Shown here one piece after another: positions 1 through 9,748 of a stretch of DNA of 64,000 bases. The number at the start of each line of letters is the position of its first letter. Position 1 is the stretch's first letter. The position numbers and the translations under genes are program-made. Under the pieces are notes generated by a model. It did not search any database and was not told where the DNA came from. It saw nothing but the letters and a program-made list of their open reading frames with translations. The stretch lies in contig CM055097.1 in the NCBI GenBank assembly GCA_029204225.1, positions 37,310,976-37,374,975 on the forward strand, read 5' to 3'. Origin of the DNA: Diphasiastrum complanatum (taxonomy: Eukaryota; Streptophyta; Lycopodiopsida; Lycopodiales; Lycopodiaceae).

Positions 1-2
1 GC

Positions 3-167
3 AACCATGAGACGAATGTCATAGCAGTCCCAAAGAAAGATAACAAGGATGAACCCATCAAAATGACAAAAAAGGGCAATAAAAAGGTGTTGGATTCCTT
101 GAAGTCAATCAAGTTGGACTCAGATACAGCGTCATCTTCTACACAGGTGACAAAAATAAAAAAATGA
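3..167 (+). CDS. C-terminal end of an unrecognised reading frame entering from the left
   Basis: An open frame runs from the window edge to a TGA at 165-167. The predicted tail is lysine- and serine-rich (it includes DSLKSIKLDSDTASSSTQ) and shows no domain I recognise. It lies about 120 bp before a probable LTR, so it may be the end of a transposon protein, but no retroelement motif is visible. Only about 54 codons are inside the window. Confidence 0.25.
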   Translation, partial: NHETNVIAVPKKDNKDEPIKMTKKGNKKVLDSLKSIKLDSDTASSSTQVTKIKK

Positions 168-288
168 CCAGTTAGGCCAAGATCAATATGTTGAAAGAGG
201 AATCTCGATGAGCTCCAGTTCATGAGATGCCTGATACTTCCAAGAACTATACATTGACAACAAGCTAAGTGGACTAAAGTCTCATGAG

Positions 289-1023
289 TGTTGGCATAAA
301 TTTTTACAAGTTGGCATGGCATGTTTTTTGACGTTGCTTCTTCCTCAACATTGTGGATTACATTTTATAGCATGTATTGTAATTTCATGATGATCTCATT
401 GCGCATATTGTCAAAATATTGAAAAATCTATCTAATGTTGTGAGTATGGGTCCTAAAAATGCCAAAGATGAATTAAGCTCTTTTGGCTTAGTAAAGACCC
501 ATCTTAGAATAAGATATTCAAGGTAGGTAGAAGTAGAAACTCGAGCTACCATAGGAATTGCCATTTGTACTTTACATGCCACATTTAATGCATGAAAAGA
601 CTATGTGGCACAATTAGACATAGTGAGGTGGCTTGGATAAGTCTAGATAGCTTGAGAGGTGGATCCACAACTCCAATTCAACTCAAAGTAGGAGAAGAGT
701 CCATGGATCTATATATATGTGATGTACTCTCAATGAGAAGATGATGAAATTTGTGTGTAATGCAAATTTGGAGACAAGCTCTTTGTGCCCTCTCTCTCTC
801 CACGAGTTTTGTACTTTCTATTTTCTCTCTCTAGCCGAGTAGAGACATTTATGATGCTTTGTCTTATGTTTTGTTGACAGATCTTGCTTGTAACACAATA
901 ATATTGCTTGTATGATCAGCTTTCCTATTGACAACCAATGCTAGTCTGATCTTTATGGTGTTATTGTGCTTAGGAGATAAAAAATACATGTGTAGGGCGT
1001 CCCACACGTGTGAATTCAGCACA
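289..1023 (+). mobile_element. Probable solo or 3' LTR of a Copia-like element
   Basis: The stretch begins TGTTGG and ends CAGCACA, giving TG...CA ends and about 735 bp, close to the 737 bp of the Copia-9 LTR. Its last 60 bases resemble the Copia-9 LTR end: both have CTTAGGAGAT, then a CACACGTGTG palindrome (1003-1012), then a short tail. A TATA-like run (CTATATATATG) sits near 710 and CT-rich runs follow near 790-835, as in other LTRs here. No tRNA primer site follows 1023, so it is a solo LTR or a 3' LTR. The left boundary is inferred. Confidence 0.45.
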
Positions 1024-1177
1024 TATATGTATCTCAATGGCCAAATTGTTTTTTGGCATGCAGTTTGTGCTTCTCTTTGGTGTTGAGAGGGTTAACTGAG
1101 GAGTTAAGGAGTGAGATCCACAAAATAAGTGGTTTGGTGAGGTGCGGTGAATGCGACTCACATCATTTTTTCTTAGG

Positions 1178-1540
1178 ATGATTCAACATGATGATCGACA
1201 ATACAAAGCTCCATCGAAGTAGCGTATTTGATCGAGAAGCACTTTCCCACATCCATTCTCACCGTTCAAATGCATCTCATTGTGCATTTGGTAGATGAGG
1301 TGGCCATTGCAAGTACATCATATATTTGCGTCAATTGTCTATTCTTAGTCCATCCTAGACTATTGCTATTGTGGTAATTTCTATGTTACCTCACTAACAT
1401 TGATCCATTTTTTTAATTTAGGCACTGTCCATAGTCGTTGGATGTTTTTCTTGGAACAATTCATAAAAACATTGAAAGACTTTGTAAGACAAAGGGCAAG
1501 GTCTGAGGGTAGCATGGTGGAATGATGGCTAGTGCAAGTG
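1178..1540 (+). pseudogene. CACTA-1 transposase remnant, DUF4218 region, 5' half
   Basis: Translation gives a TNP2/En-Spm-type DUF4218 segment: IEVAYLIEKHFPTSILT, then after a GT-AG intron (1313-1421) HSRWMFFLEQFIKTLKDF and VRQRARSEGS. This matches the family pattern (L..FPP.F.D...HL..HL..EA / RWMYP.ERYL..LK..VRN.A.PEGSI). Stops occur upstream (near 1190) and at 1523-1525, so it is decayed. The frame is broken after 1540 by Copia-2 and resumes at 13833: the codons around the junction read LVQ then ES, exactly as in CACTA-2. The transposase would have cut CACTA ends; this copy cannot make it. Confidence 0.8.
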
Positions 1541-2178
1541 TGTGAAAAAAGTGGATCTTGAATGGATCCAAACTCTCAAAATACTTGGCTAAGATCTTTG
1601 CACAACAAGCTACAAAAGCTAGAAATGGCAAAGCATCCTAATGGTACCTTTGATACACATGAATTTGACAAAGCATTCAAGAGACAAAAGAAACTAATAA
1701 AAGGTAATGATGGCAGCCAAAAACATCAGCATATCAGCCCTACAACAGCAGCCTACCACTTTTGGAAACCTCTTAAGATTATACACAAAAGCTTGAAGAC
1801 AATGCACAAAGCAATGCTCTCAATGGAGGAAGAAACTGTGACAATGATCCATTGATCTCTCTCAACAATACAATAAGTTTCTCCAACTTGTCCTCCATGA
1901 ATTTCAGTCTAATATAGGTGAGAGAGATGACTCTCTTTCCTCTCTCTAGAACTTAGGACCCAAATTTAGGACACCAATAGCCTAAAATGGCCAATTTTGG
2001 CCTATATGTCCAAATAACATGATTTTGGTGTCATTTCGAAGGTCCTGAAGTTTGAGACTTCTTCAACATGAAATATATACAAATAAAAGTATCTAGGCCT
2101 CTTTCACACGTGTTAACTATGTACAAAAATTGCCAATTTAGGACTCAAATTAGCTAGGAAATGTTGACAAATTTCACA
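1541..2178 (-). repeat. Copia-2 3' LTR
   Basis: 638-bp LTR with TGTG...CACA ends, adjacent to a purine tract on the minus strand. It contains the G-box palindrome CACACGTGT at 2105-2113, which has decayed to CACATGTG in the partner LTR. An apparent open frame inside it (1562-1855) is not a gene. Confidence 0.88.
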
Positions 2179-2320
2179 CTCCCTCTTCAACTTAACTTGC
2201 TAGTTTTACAACACTACTTTGCTCCAACCTAAGAATGATCTCCATCATGATAATAGATCTCTTCTCAAGTGTTCTAATATGTACAATATGAAGTACAACA
2301 TAATTGATATAGATAATAGT
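2179..2320 (-). other. Copia-2 polypurine tract and 3' internal remnant
   Basis: The minus strand reads a purine run ending GAAGAGGGAG directly before the LTR, the expected plus-strand primer. The next 130 bp are untranslated internal sequence. They are interrupted at 2321 by Copia-1 and resume at 8762. Confidence 0.75.
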
Positions 2321-2325
2321 GTCCA
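2321..2325. repeat. Copia-1 target-site duplication, left copy (GTCCA)
   Basis: GTCCA directly precedes the left LTR and is repeated at 8757-8761, giving the 5-bp duplication expected of a Copia integrase. Confidence 0.95.
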
Positions 2326-2980
2326 TGTGAAAAATACAGATCCTAAGTGGATCTAAACTCCAAGATCATTGGCTTGAATGCTTGCACTCCAAACTACATA
2401 AGCTAGGAATTGGCAACACATTCTATGCTACCTAGAATGCAAAGAACTTGATCAAAAAGCATTTATCACAAATGGAAACTTCCATAAACATCAAGTGCGG
2501 CCCAAAATAGCATTATATAGTCCATAATACATCAGCCTACCACTTTTGGAAAGCACCTAAGATCATACACAATAGCTTGAAGACAATACACACAACAATG
2601 CTCTCAATGGAGGAAGAAACAATGACAATGATCTATTGATCTCAATGAAGCATACAAAAGGTTTCTCCAACCTGTTCTCCACGACTTCCCTACTATTTAT
2701 GGATGAGGAAGATGACTCTCTCTCCTCTCTCTAGAAGGTACTTGACCCTAGATATTCCCTATATAGGAAAAATAGCTAAAAATGGCTTATATGACCAAAA
2801 TACATCAAAATGGTCTCATTTTGAAGGGTATAAAGTTTGACACTTCATCATACTGAAAAAATACAGTAAATATAAACATTGTGGCCTGGTTCACACGTGC
2901 AAAACTCCAGAACCAAAACTATTTACAATTTTAGCCAATTTAGGTCTCAAACTAGCTAGGAAATGTTGACAATTTTCACA
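2326..2980 (-). repeat. Copia-1 3' LTR
   Basis: 655 bp, TGTG...CACA ends. It supplies the polyprotein stop codon: the last sense codon straddles the PPT/LTR border and TGA lies at 2976-2978. A TATA-like CCTATATAGG is at 2758-2767 and CACACGTG at 2892-2899. Confidence 0.96.
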
Positions 2981-5900
2981 CTCCCTCTTCAACATTGGAT
3001 GCTAGTTTCAACATAGTCTTTGAGCACATTCCAAGATTAGATCTATGCATTAAATATAGGTCCTTTCCCAATGGTTTGGTGAAGATATCAGCCACACACT
3101 CCTTTGAAGAGACATGTTGAAGCTTCACCTCTTTGGCAATGACTTGATCTCTCACAAAATGGTGAGCAATCTCAATGTGCTTGCTCCTTGCATGAAAAAC
3201 AGGATTGCTTGCCAAGCTTTGGGCTGAAAGGTTATCACAAAGTATGATTGGAGTCTTCTCTGGTTCCAGCAAGTGAAGATCCAATAACATCCTCTTGATC
3301 CAAAGAATCTCCTTGGTGCATGTTGTTAATGCCTTGTACTCGGCTTCGGTGGAAGATAGAGAGATAGTTGGTTGCTTCTTTGATAGCCATGAGACCACTC
3401 CATCTCCAAGATAGATTGCAAAGGCACTTGTTGACTTCCTATCCATTTGATCACCTGCAAAATCTGAATCTGAAAATCCACAAAGGTTAGGTGTAGTACC
3501 TCCATACAAGATGCCAAAATCTCTAGATCCCGAGATGTATCTAAGTACTCTCTTTCCTAGCTTCCAATGAGCCTCACTAGGATCTTGCATAAATTGACTT
3601 AGTTTACCAACCACAAAGCTTAGATCAGGTCTTGTGATGGTTAACCATATAAGAGATCCTATTAGCTTTCTATAGAGAGTAATGTCCTTGAAGGATCTTT
3701 CATTACTTCTTGTAGTTAGCTTTACATTTGATTCCATAGGAGTAGAAACAACTTTACAATCTTCCATATGAAACCTTTTTAGAATAGAGTTAACATACTT
3801 TTCTTGACATATGAATGTAGATTTAGAAGTTCTAATAATCTCTATTCCTAAGATATAATGAAGTTTACCAAGATCTTGAATTTCAAACTCTCTTTTGAGT
3901 GCCATCTTGATTTCATCTATATCTAGATTGTTACCACCACTTAAGATAATGTCATCAACATAGATCAAAAGTAAAGTGATATCATTTTCATTCAATCTAA
4001 AGTAGAGAGAATGATCATACTCACTCATAACAAAGTTTTGAGAAAGTAAGAAGGAATTGAGCTTAGCATACCAACTCCTTGGTGCTTGCTTTAGCCCATA
4101 CAAACTCTTTTGGAGATAGCACACATGATTAGGCTCATCATGTGAAACATAGCCCTCGGGTTGCTCCATGTAAATATCTTCTTCAAGATCACCATTCAAG
4201 AAGGCATTAGTAACATCCATTTGCCACATATCCCAATCATAAAGAGTTGCAAGAGAGATTAGGATTCGAATAGTTACCATCTTTGCCACGGGTGCAAAGG
4301 TCTCATCATAGTCAATACCATATTCTTGAGCATACCCCTTTGCCACCAACCTTGCCTTGTACTTGTTGATTGATCCATCTTGATTTGTCTTGATCTTGAA
4401 GATCCACTTACAACCAATTGCCTTCTTGTCCTTTGGAAGCTTTACCAACCTCCATGTGTTGCTTTTGATGAGTGCTTGATGCTCATGATCCATGGCTTGG
4501 ATCCATTCCTTCTTTTGAATTGCTTCACCTACACAAGTTGGTTCATCAAAAGAGGTAAGAAAAGCAAAGTTAGAGCTGTCCACCACTTGCTTTCCTTTTT
4601 CATCATAGGTTAGCCTTGATGGCTTAGCCCTTTGCCTTTGAGTCTTCCTTGGAGTTTGCTTTGGAGTGGCATCTCCATCTTCATCCAAGACATCTTGCAC
4701 ATCATGATGATTAGTAGGCACATCAACATCAACATCAACAACATTGGAAACATTCTCTTCATGAAAGATGACATCCCTACTTATGACAACTTTCTTTGTA
4801 GAAGGAATGTACACTTTGTAAGCCTTGCTTACTTCACTATAGCCAACAAACACACCCTTCTTTGATGAAGGATCTTCTTTAGTTCTATCATCAAGTGTGA
4901 TATTGACAAAACATGTACATCCAAAGATCCTACAATGCTTGACACTCGGCCTTCTACCATAAAGAACCTCATGAGGAGTTTTACCATCCAAGGAAGCACT
5001 TGTCCATCTATTACATAGATAGTTAGCACATGCTAAAGCTTCCCCCCAAAAAGACTTAGCAAGATTAGCATGTAGTCTCATTGCCTTGGCACATTCACAA
5101 AGGGTTCTATTCTTCCTCTCGGCCACTCCATTCTGTTGTGGAGTCCTAGGACTAGACATCTCCCTCTTAATCCCATGTGCTATACAAAAGTCTTTGAACC
5201 TATTTGAGGTGTATTCCCCTCCATTATCAGATCTTAAGCATTTGATCTTTGTATTGAATTGGTTCTCCATTTCATTCTTGAACTTGACAAATGCAGCAAA
5301 CACTTCATCCTTACTTCTAAGAAGATAGATCCAAGTATACCTACTAAAGTCATCAATGAAAGTTGCATACATCTTTGCCCCACCATTGCTAGTTGTACTA
5401 GAAGAATGAATATCAGAATGCACAAGTTGAAAAGCTTCTTTAGATCTAGAAGTAGATCTAGAATAAGCAAGTCTATGAGATTTGGACAAGGCACAATGTT
5501 CACAAACACTATTGTTTGCAACAAGACTTTTAGGGAGACCAAGAACAAGCTCTTTCTTTGCCATTACCTCCAAAGATTTGAAGTTGGGATGGCCCAACCT
5601 CTTGTGCCAAACTTCTTGGTTTGTCAATTGCTCCCTAGCCATACATCCTTCATGATTAGAGATCACACATGCATCAAGCTTGAAAAGTTTACCATGCCTC
5701 CTACCTTGAGCAATCAAGGATCCACATTTACTTATCAAACATGCATCTCCAATGAACTCCACATCAAGTCCTTTGTCAATCATTTGACTTACACTAAGCA
5801 AATTCTTAGTGATTGAAGGAATGTACAAAACATTTTCAAGATTTGCTTTCCTATTTGTTGAAAGGGAAATAGGAATAGTGCCTATGCCTTTGATGTCACA

Positions 5901-6929
5901 TTGACCATCATTTGCAGTGTAGATGATGTTACCTTCTCCCTCATAAGACAATAAGGATGTAAAGTATTCCTTATGTCTTGTCATGTGAGATGAGGCTCCA
6001 CTATCAATCCACCAAGGATCATTATCATCTATGTTGGCTAACAAACTTGAAGTCATAACAAGTGATTCACATGTGTTATGTTCTTCCTCATCTATTGTAA
6101 GATTTCCTTGCCTCTCTCCTTGCTCTCTTTTCTTCTTATAACATTCATTTGCAAAATGACCTTTTATCCCACAATAAAAGCACTTGAACTTTGACTTATT
6201 GTTCTTAGTAGAAGAGGAAGAGGAAGAGTGATCATCATGATCAAAGTTACCACCTTTGGACCATTTCCCTTTGCCTTTACCTTTGCCCTTGAATTTGCCT
6301 TTTGTGAAGAAAGCCTCTTCACCTCCACCTTGCAAGGATGCACCATCAAGCTTTGATTGCAACCTATGTTCTTCAGCCAATAAGATTTCTTGCAAGTCAA
6401 CCACACTTGGCAAGACTCTTTGAATGGCAAAACTTTGCACAAGGTTAGCATGTTCATTTAGCAAACCATTCAACATAACTTGGACTATTTCACCATCTTT
6501 TATGTTCTCATCAATGCATGCTAAATCATCACTTAGGGACTTAACTCTCAAGATAAATGCATGAGCACTTTCACCCTCTCTTTGCCTACTAGAAAATATT
6601 TGTCTCCTTAGGGTCAATACCCTAGATGTGGACTTTGATTCAAAGAGCTTCTTTAAGGCATTCCATGCCTCACTTGCACTTTGACACTTTCCAACTTCCT
6701 TGAGAAGTTCATTTGTAACATTCATTTTAATGATATGAAGAGCCCTTTTGGCCTTCTTATCAAACCTTTGTTGCTCTTGAAGTGTGAGAGGTCTCTCTTC
6801 AATTTCTGCAACTATGTCCATGAGTTCATTCAACTCAAGTAAGGACTCCATCCTCACTTTCCAAGTAGAGTAGTTTGATGAACTCAACCTTTCACTAGAC
6901 TCTAGCATGATCCCACCATTGGAAGCCAT
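2976..6929 (-). CDS. Copia-1 Gag-Pol polyprotein (gag, protease, integrase, RT, RNase H)
   Basis: A single open frame of 1317 residues. N-terminal DUF4219 is at about 15-45 and the UBN2-type gag at 60-190. The zinc knuckle is C250-C253-H258-C263. The protease motif is D309-S-G-A. The integrase HHCC finger is H442, H447, C476, C479, and its core triad is D506, D568, E604 (35 residues between the last two). RT carries YVDD at 990-993. RNase H has the acidic cluster at D1154/D1156, E1195 in STEAEY, and D1232. Every catalytic motif is present and the length is normal for Copia. The ATG at 6927-6929 opens MASNGG, the same start as in Copia-2 gag. The last codons are the PPT itself (EEG), with the stop inside the LTR. 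Gag and Pol share one frame, so the Gag:Pol ratio must be set by splicing or other means not visible here. Confidence 0.97.
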   Translation of the reverse strand: MASNGGIMLESSERLSSSNYSTWKVRMESLLELNELMDIVAEIEERPLTLQEQQRFDKKAKRALHIIKMNVTNELLKEVGKCQSASEAWNALKKLFESKSTSRVLTLRRQIFSSRQREGESAHAFILRVKSLSDDLACIDENIKDGEIVQVMLNGLLNEHANLVQSFAIQRVLPSVVDLQEILLAEEHRLQSKLDGASLQGGGEEAFFTKGKFKGKGKGKGKWSKGGNFDHDDHSSSSSSTKNNKSKFKCFYCGIKGHFANECYKKKREQGERQGNLTIDEEEHNTCESLVMTSSLLANIDDNDPWWIDSGASSHMTRHKEYFTSLLSYEGEGNIIYTANDGQCDIKGIGTIPISLSTNRKANLENVLYIPSITKNLLSVSQMIDKGLDVEFIGDACLISKCGSLIAQGRRHGKLFKLDACVISNHEGCMAREQLTNQEVWHKRLGHPNFKSLEVMAKKELVLGLPKSLVANNSVCEHCALSKSHRLAYSRSTSRSKEAFQLVHSDIHSSSTTSNGGAKMYATFIDDFSRYTWIYLLRSKDEVFAAFVKFKNEMENQFNTKIKCLRSDNGGEYTSNRFKDFCIAHGIKREMSSPRTPQQNGVAERKNRTLCECAKAMRLHANLAKSFWGEALACANYLCNRWTSASLDGKTPHEVLYGRRPSVKHCRIFGCTCFVNITLDDRTKEDPSSKKGVFVGYSEVSKAYKVYIPSTKKVVISRDVIFHEENVSNVVDVDVDVPTNHHDVQDVLDEDGDATPKQTPRKTQRQRAKPSRLTYDEKGKQVVDSSNFAFLTSFDEPTCVGEAIQKKEWIQAMDHEHQALIKSNTWRLVKLPKDKKAIGCKWIFKIKTNQDGSINKYKARLVAKGYAQEYGIDYDETFAPVAKMVTIRILISLATLYDWDMWQMDVTNAFLNGDLEEDIYMEQPEGYVSHDEPNHVCYLQKSLYGLKQAPRSWYAKLNSFLLSQNFVMSEYDHSLYFRLNENDITLLLIYVDDIILSGGNNLDIDEIKMALKREFEIQDLGKLHYILGIEIIRTSKSTFICQEKYVNSILKRFHMEDCKVVSTPMESNVKLTTRSNERSFKDITLYRKLIGSLIWLTITRPDLSFVVGKLSQFMQDPSEAHWKLGKRVLRYISGSRDFGILYGGTTPNLCGFSDSDFAGDQMDRKSTSAFAIYLGDGVVSWLSKKQPTISLSSTEAEYKALTTCTKEILWIKRMLLDLHLLEPEKTPIILCDNLSAQSLASNPVFHARSKHIEIAHHFVRDQVIAKEVKLQHVSSKECVADIFTKPLGKDLYLMHRSNLGMCSKTMLKLASNVEEGV
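2981..2993 (-). promoter_or_regulatory. Copia-1 polypurine tract
   Basis: The minus strand reads GTTGAAGAGGGAG immediately before the 3' LTR, the primer for plus-strand DNA synthesis. The tract is also coding, for the last residues of the polyprotein. Confidence 0.9.
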
Positions 6930-8089
6930 GATTCTAATGTTTCTTCAACTTTTAGGTTCTGTCCTAAAGCACTTAGCACTCACTTTTCTCTCAACAAATG
7001 ATAGATAAAGAGATCTATGAAGATTTAGGACCCTAAAACACTTCTATCTTGAACCTAGATGGTTTCCAAGCATAGAAAGGAAGATTGAAACACATGCAAC
7101 ACTTTGCACACACTAAGAATGGATTACAAAATCAAACCAACCTGAACACACTCTTGCTTAAGCTCTCAAACTTTCCAGCAAGTGACCAAATCAAGTTATG
7201 GTGTGAAGAGTTACTTGCATTCTTAGAAAATACCCAAAACTAGGATGCCAAGATTACCTAGTAATGAACAAACTTGATCAACATATGATCAACACACTAA
7301 GATATTGATTCAACCTGTAAAACCACATGTAAACCACACTTCTAAAAGTTTATAAACTCCAGCAAGTGATAAATACAAGATTTAGAGGTGAATGAATGAG
7401 CACACTTAGTGAATCACAAGACTAGCTTCACTATCTTGTCAAATCTTGGTGTTTAGATGTAGATCTAAGATCACTTCACATGAGAATGTTCCTCAACCTG
7501 TTAAGAACCTGAAAACACACTTGCATAATGGTTAACACCTTCCAGCAAATGCTCCAATCAAATTACATAAGGAGAGTTACTTACATTCTCAACAAAGTAC
7601 ACCAAAATTTATGCCAAAATTGATGACAATCTTTACAATATGCTCTTCACAATGGAGCTTACAATATGTTCACCCAAAAAAGGGGATCTTTCATCCAAAT
7701 GGGAGCTTTGCTCAGCCTTTAGGAGAATTACAACTCACTCAAAAGAGCATTTGTCATCCACTTAAGGAGAAGTTTCATCCACTTAAGGAGAGTGTTCATC
7801 CAAGAATGGAGATCGTCAACAATAGGATTGAAAAGAACATTGTTAGTATTGAATATGCACAAGCCTCACAATCACAAATGATTAGGTGTTATGATCTGAT
7901 CCAAAATAGTTTCTTTTCAGCCTCTGATCTTCAATAGACCTGAAATATGCTTTTGATCCACAAGTTCAACTCACAAAACAAAGGTTAGTAAGATTTGATC
8001 AACAAAACAATGCAAAATCATGCTAGAACTTGATCAAACATCCAAATATCACCAAAAATGGAATACTTACTGTAAATAGAAGCCAACCA
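6930..8089 (-). other. Copia-1 untranslated leader with short tandem repeats
   Basis: About 1.16 kb between PBS and gag without a long open frame. Near 7690-7811 (plus-strand reading) there are about four repeats of a unit like TTCATCCACTTAAGGAGA. The leader is very similar to that of Copia-2 (12040-13186). Leaders carry dimerisation and packaging signals in retroelements, so the repeats are candidates; this is inference. Confidence 0.75.
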
Positions 8090-8101
8090 GCTCTGATACC
8101 A
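8090..8101 (-). promoter_or_regulatory. Copia-1 primer binding site (initiator tRNA-Met)
   Basis: The minus strand reads TGGTATCAGAGC directly after the 5' LTR, the classic plant Copia PBS complementary to the 3' end of initiator tRNA-Met. Confidence 0.96.
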
Positions 8102-8756
8102 TGTGAAAAATACAGATCCTAAGTGGATCTAAACTCCAAGATCATTGGCTTGAATGCTTGCACTCCAAACTACATAAGCTAGGAATTGGCAACACATTCT
8201 ATGCTACCTAGAATGCAAAGAACTTGATCAAAAAGCATTTATCACAAATGGAAACTTCCATAAACATCAAGTGCGGCCCAAAATAGCATTATACAGTCCA
8301 TAATACATCAGCCTACCACTTTTGGAAAGCACCTAAGATCATACACAATAGCTTGAAGACAATACACACAACAATGCTCTCAATGGAGGAAGAAACAATG
8401 ACAATGATCTATTGATCTCAATGAAGCATACAAAAGGTTTCTCCAACCTGTTCTCCACGACTTCCCTACTATTTATGGATGAGGAAGATGACTCTCTCTC
8501 CTCTCTCTAGAAGGTACTTGACCCTAGATATTCCCTATATAGGAAAAATAGCTAAAAATGGCTTATATGACCAAAATACATCAAAATGGTCTCATTTTGA
8601 AGGGTATGAAGTTTGACACTTCATCATACTGAAAAAATACAGTAAATAAAAACATTGTGGCCTGGTTCACACGTGCAAAACTCCAGAACCAAAACTATTT
8701 ACAATTTTAGCCAATTTAGGTCTCAAACTAGCTAGGAAATGTTGACAATTTTCACA
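8102..8756 (-). promoter_or_regulatory. Copia-1 5' LTR with promoter
   Basis: 655 bp and almost identical to the other LTR. A TATA-like TATATA at about 8536-8541 points toward gag, and CACACGTG (G-box core) lies at 8668-8675, upstream of it in the sense of transcription. Transcription should run toward lower coordinates. Poly(A) signals were not resolved. Confidence 0.92.
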
Positions 8757-8761
8757 GTCCA
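8757..8761. repeat. Copia-1 target-site duplication, right copy (GTCCA)
   Basis: Matches the copy at 2321-2325 exactly. Copia-2 internal sequence continues to the right. Confidence 0.95.
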
Positions 8762-9148
8762 TATAGGATGCTTCACTATTTCTTACATCAATTTTACATA
8801 GAATGGTGAGCATGATACATGTAAAAGAACATAGAATCATAATGAAAGGATTCCTCCATGTATCCACCTTTGAATTCTCTGTAAAACAGCAACAAACAAG
8901 TTGTAAGTGAAAGTAACCAACAACTGTTTGCATGCCTCCTCCACATTCCACTATGCCCATAGTGAATGCACCATGTATCTCCGTGAATGAACCTCCATCA
9001 CCACCTTGCCTTTGTAGATCTCCAATCCATGAAAGCCCTTGAGTGAATGAATGCCAAAATGATGAGTTCTCTGCTCCATTTGAATGAGCAAAACCTGAAC
9101 TTGAAATACTTGAAGTATCTCCACAAGATTTGCATACAACCCTTGATC
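8762..9148 (-). other. Copia-2 distal internal region
   Basis: Continues the internal sequence broken at 2320. It contains part of an open frame (to about 9212) of low-complexity composition (serine- and glycine-rich) that I cannot align to RNase H or any known domain. I take it as the eroded 3' end of pol. Confidence 0.5.
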
Positions 9149-9742
9149 CTACATTGTCACCAATTTTTTTTTTGTTTTGAATTTTGACAATTCCAACACA
9201 TTGACATGACAATGTTCATACATGAGATTTAACAAATAAGGTAGAGTAAAAGGACACTTCCTTGCTGCTCCAAGAACCTTACTTGAACCTTCAAGAACCT
9301 GTAAAAACAGATCCAAAATGCTTTGCCCATGTGGCTCCCTTTTGATGCTTTTGACTAGCTTCCAATTGCTACTTGCCTCTTGGTGTTGATGAAGCAATTC
9401 AAGATCAACATCTTGATCTTACAATAAAACATCAAGGACTTTGCATTTATAAACATCTTCAGATCTGAACCTCTGAAGATACTCCCTCTCAAACACATGG
9501 TTAACATTCCACAAGATCTCATCATTGCTTGATTTCAACCTTTCACTATGGTTAGTGAAAACAATGTCACCATCATAAACTAAAAGATAGATTTCTACAA
9601 TTCTATCCAACATGAAGTAGAGTAAATGAAGTTGAGTATCAAACCTAATCAAACTAGCCCATTTGACCTCAAACCAAACCTCAATGAGCTCACCAATGAG
9701 ATCTTCCTTTCCTTGGAGAAATTTCCACTTGAGTTGCTCCAT
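9149..9742 (-). pseudogene. Copia-2 decayed RT/RNase H region
   Basis: Two open stretches (9419-9742 and 9149-9397) carry relics in Copia order: YLLVYDGDIVFT where active elements have a YVDD strand; REYLQRF..EDVYKCKV like the Copia EKY...L.RF.MEDCKV block; and LEGSSKVLGAARKC like the SEAHWK..KR.LRY block. The RT catalytic pair is changed to YDGD, and no RNase H acidic set is visible. Copia-5 shares several of these altered blocks (22316-23100), so much of the decay predates the last spread of this lineage. The assignment to RT rests on short motif matches and is an inference. Confidence 0.55.
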
Positions 9743-9748
9743 GTAGTC

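Larger units (their letters stand above)
2326..8756 (-). mobile_element. Copia-1: complete, young autonomous Ty1/Copia retrotransposon
   Basis: 6431-bp minus-strand element with two 655-bp LTRs that differ at 3 positions by my count (about 0.5%), a perfect 5-bp target duplication (GTCCA), a PBS for initiator tRNA-Met, a PPT, and one uninterrupted 1317-residue polyprotein. Nothing needed for transposition appears missing, so it may be recently or still active. It is inserted in the same orientation in the 3' internal region of Copia-2, whose leader and gag are closely related. Domain order Gag-PR-INT-RT-RH places it in Ty1/Copia. There is no envelope gene. Confidence 0.97.

Noticed and set aside
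5259-5816. 185-codon open frame on the plus strand inside Copia-1
   Set aside because: It lies opposite the integrase/protease coding region and has no motif; it is a shadow frame.
8090-8101. tRNA gene
   Set aside because: TGGTATCAGAGC sites here are primer binding sites next to LTRs. I found no cloverleaf or adjoining tRNA body anywhere in the window.
2326-8756. Envelope-bearing (Sirevirus-like) element
   Set aside because: No frame follows RNase H before the LTR; the polyprotein stop lies in the LTR.
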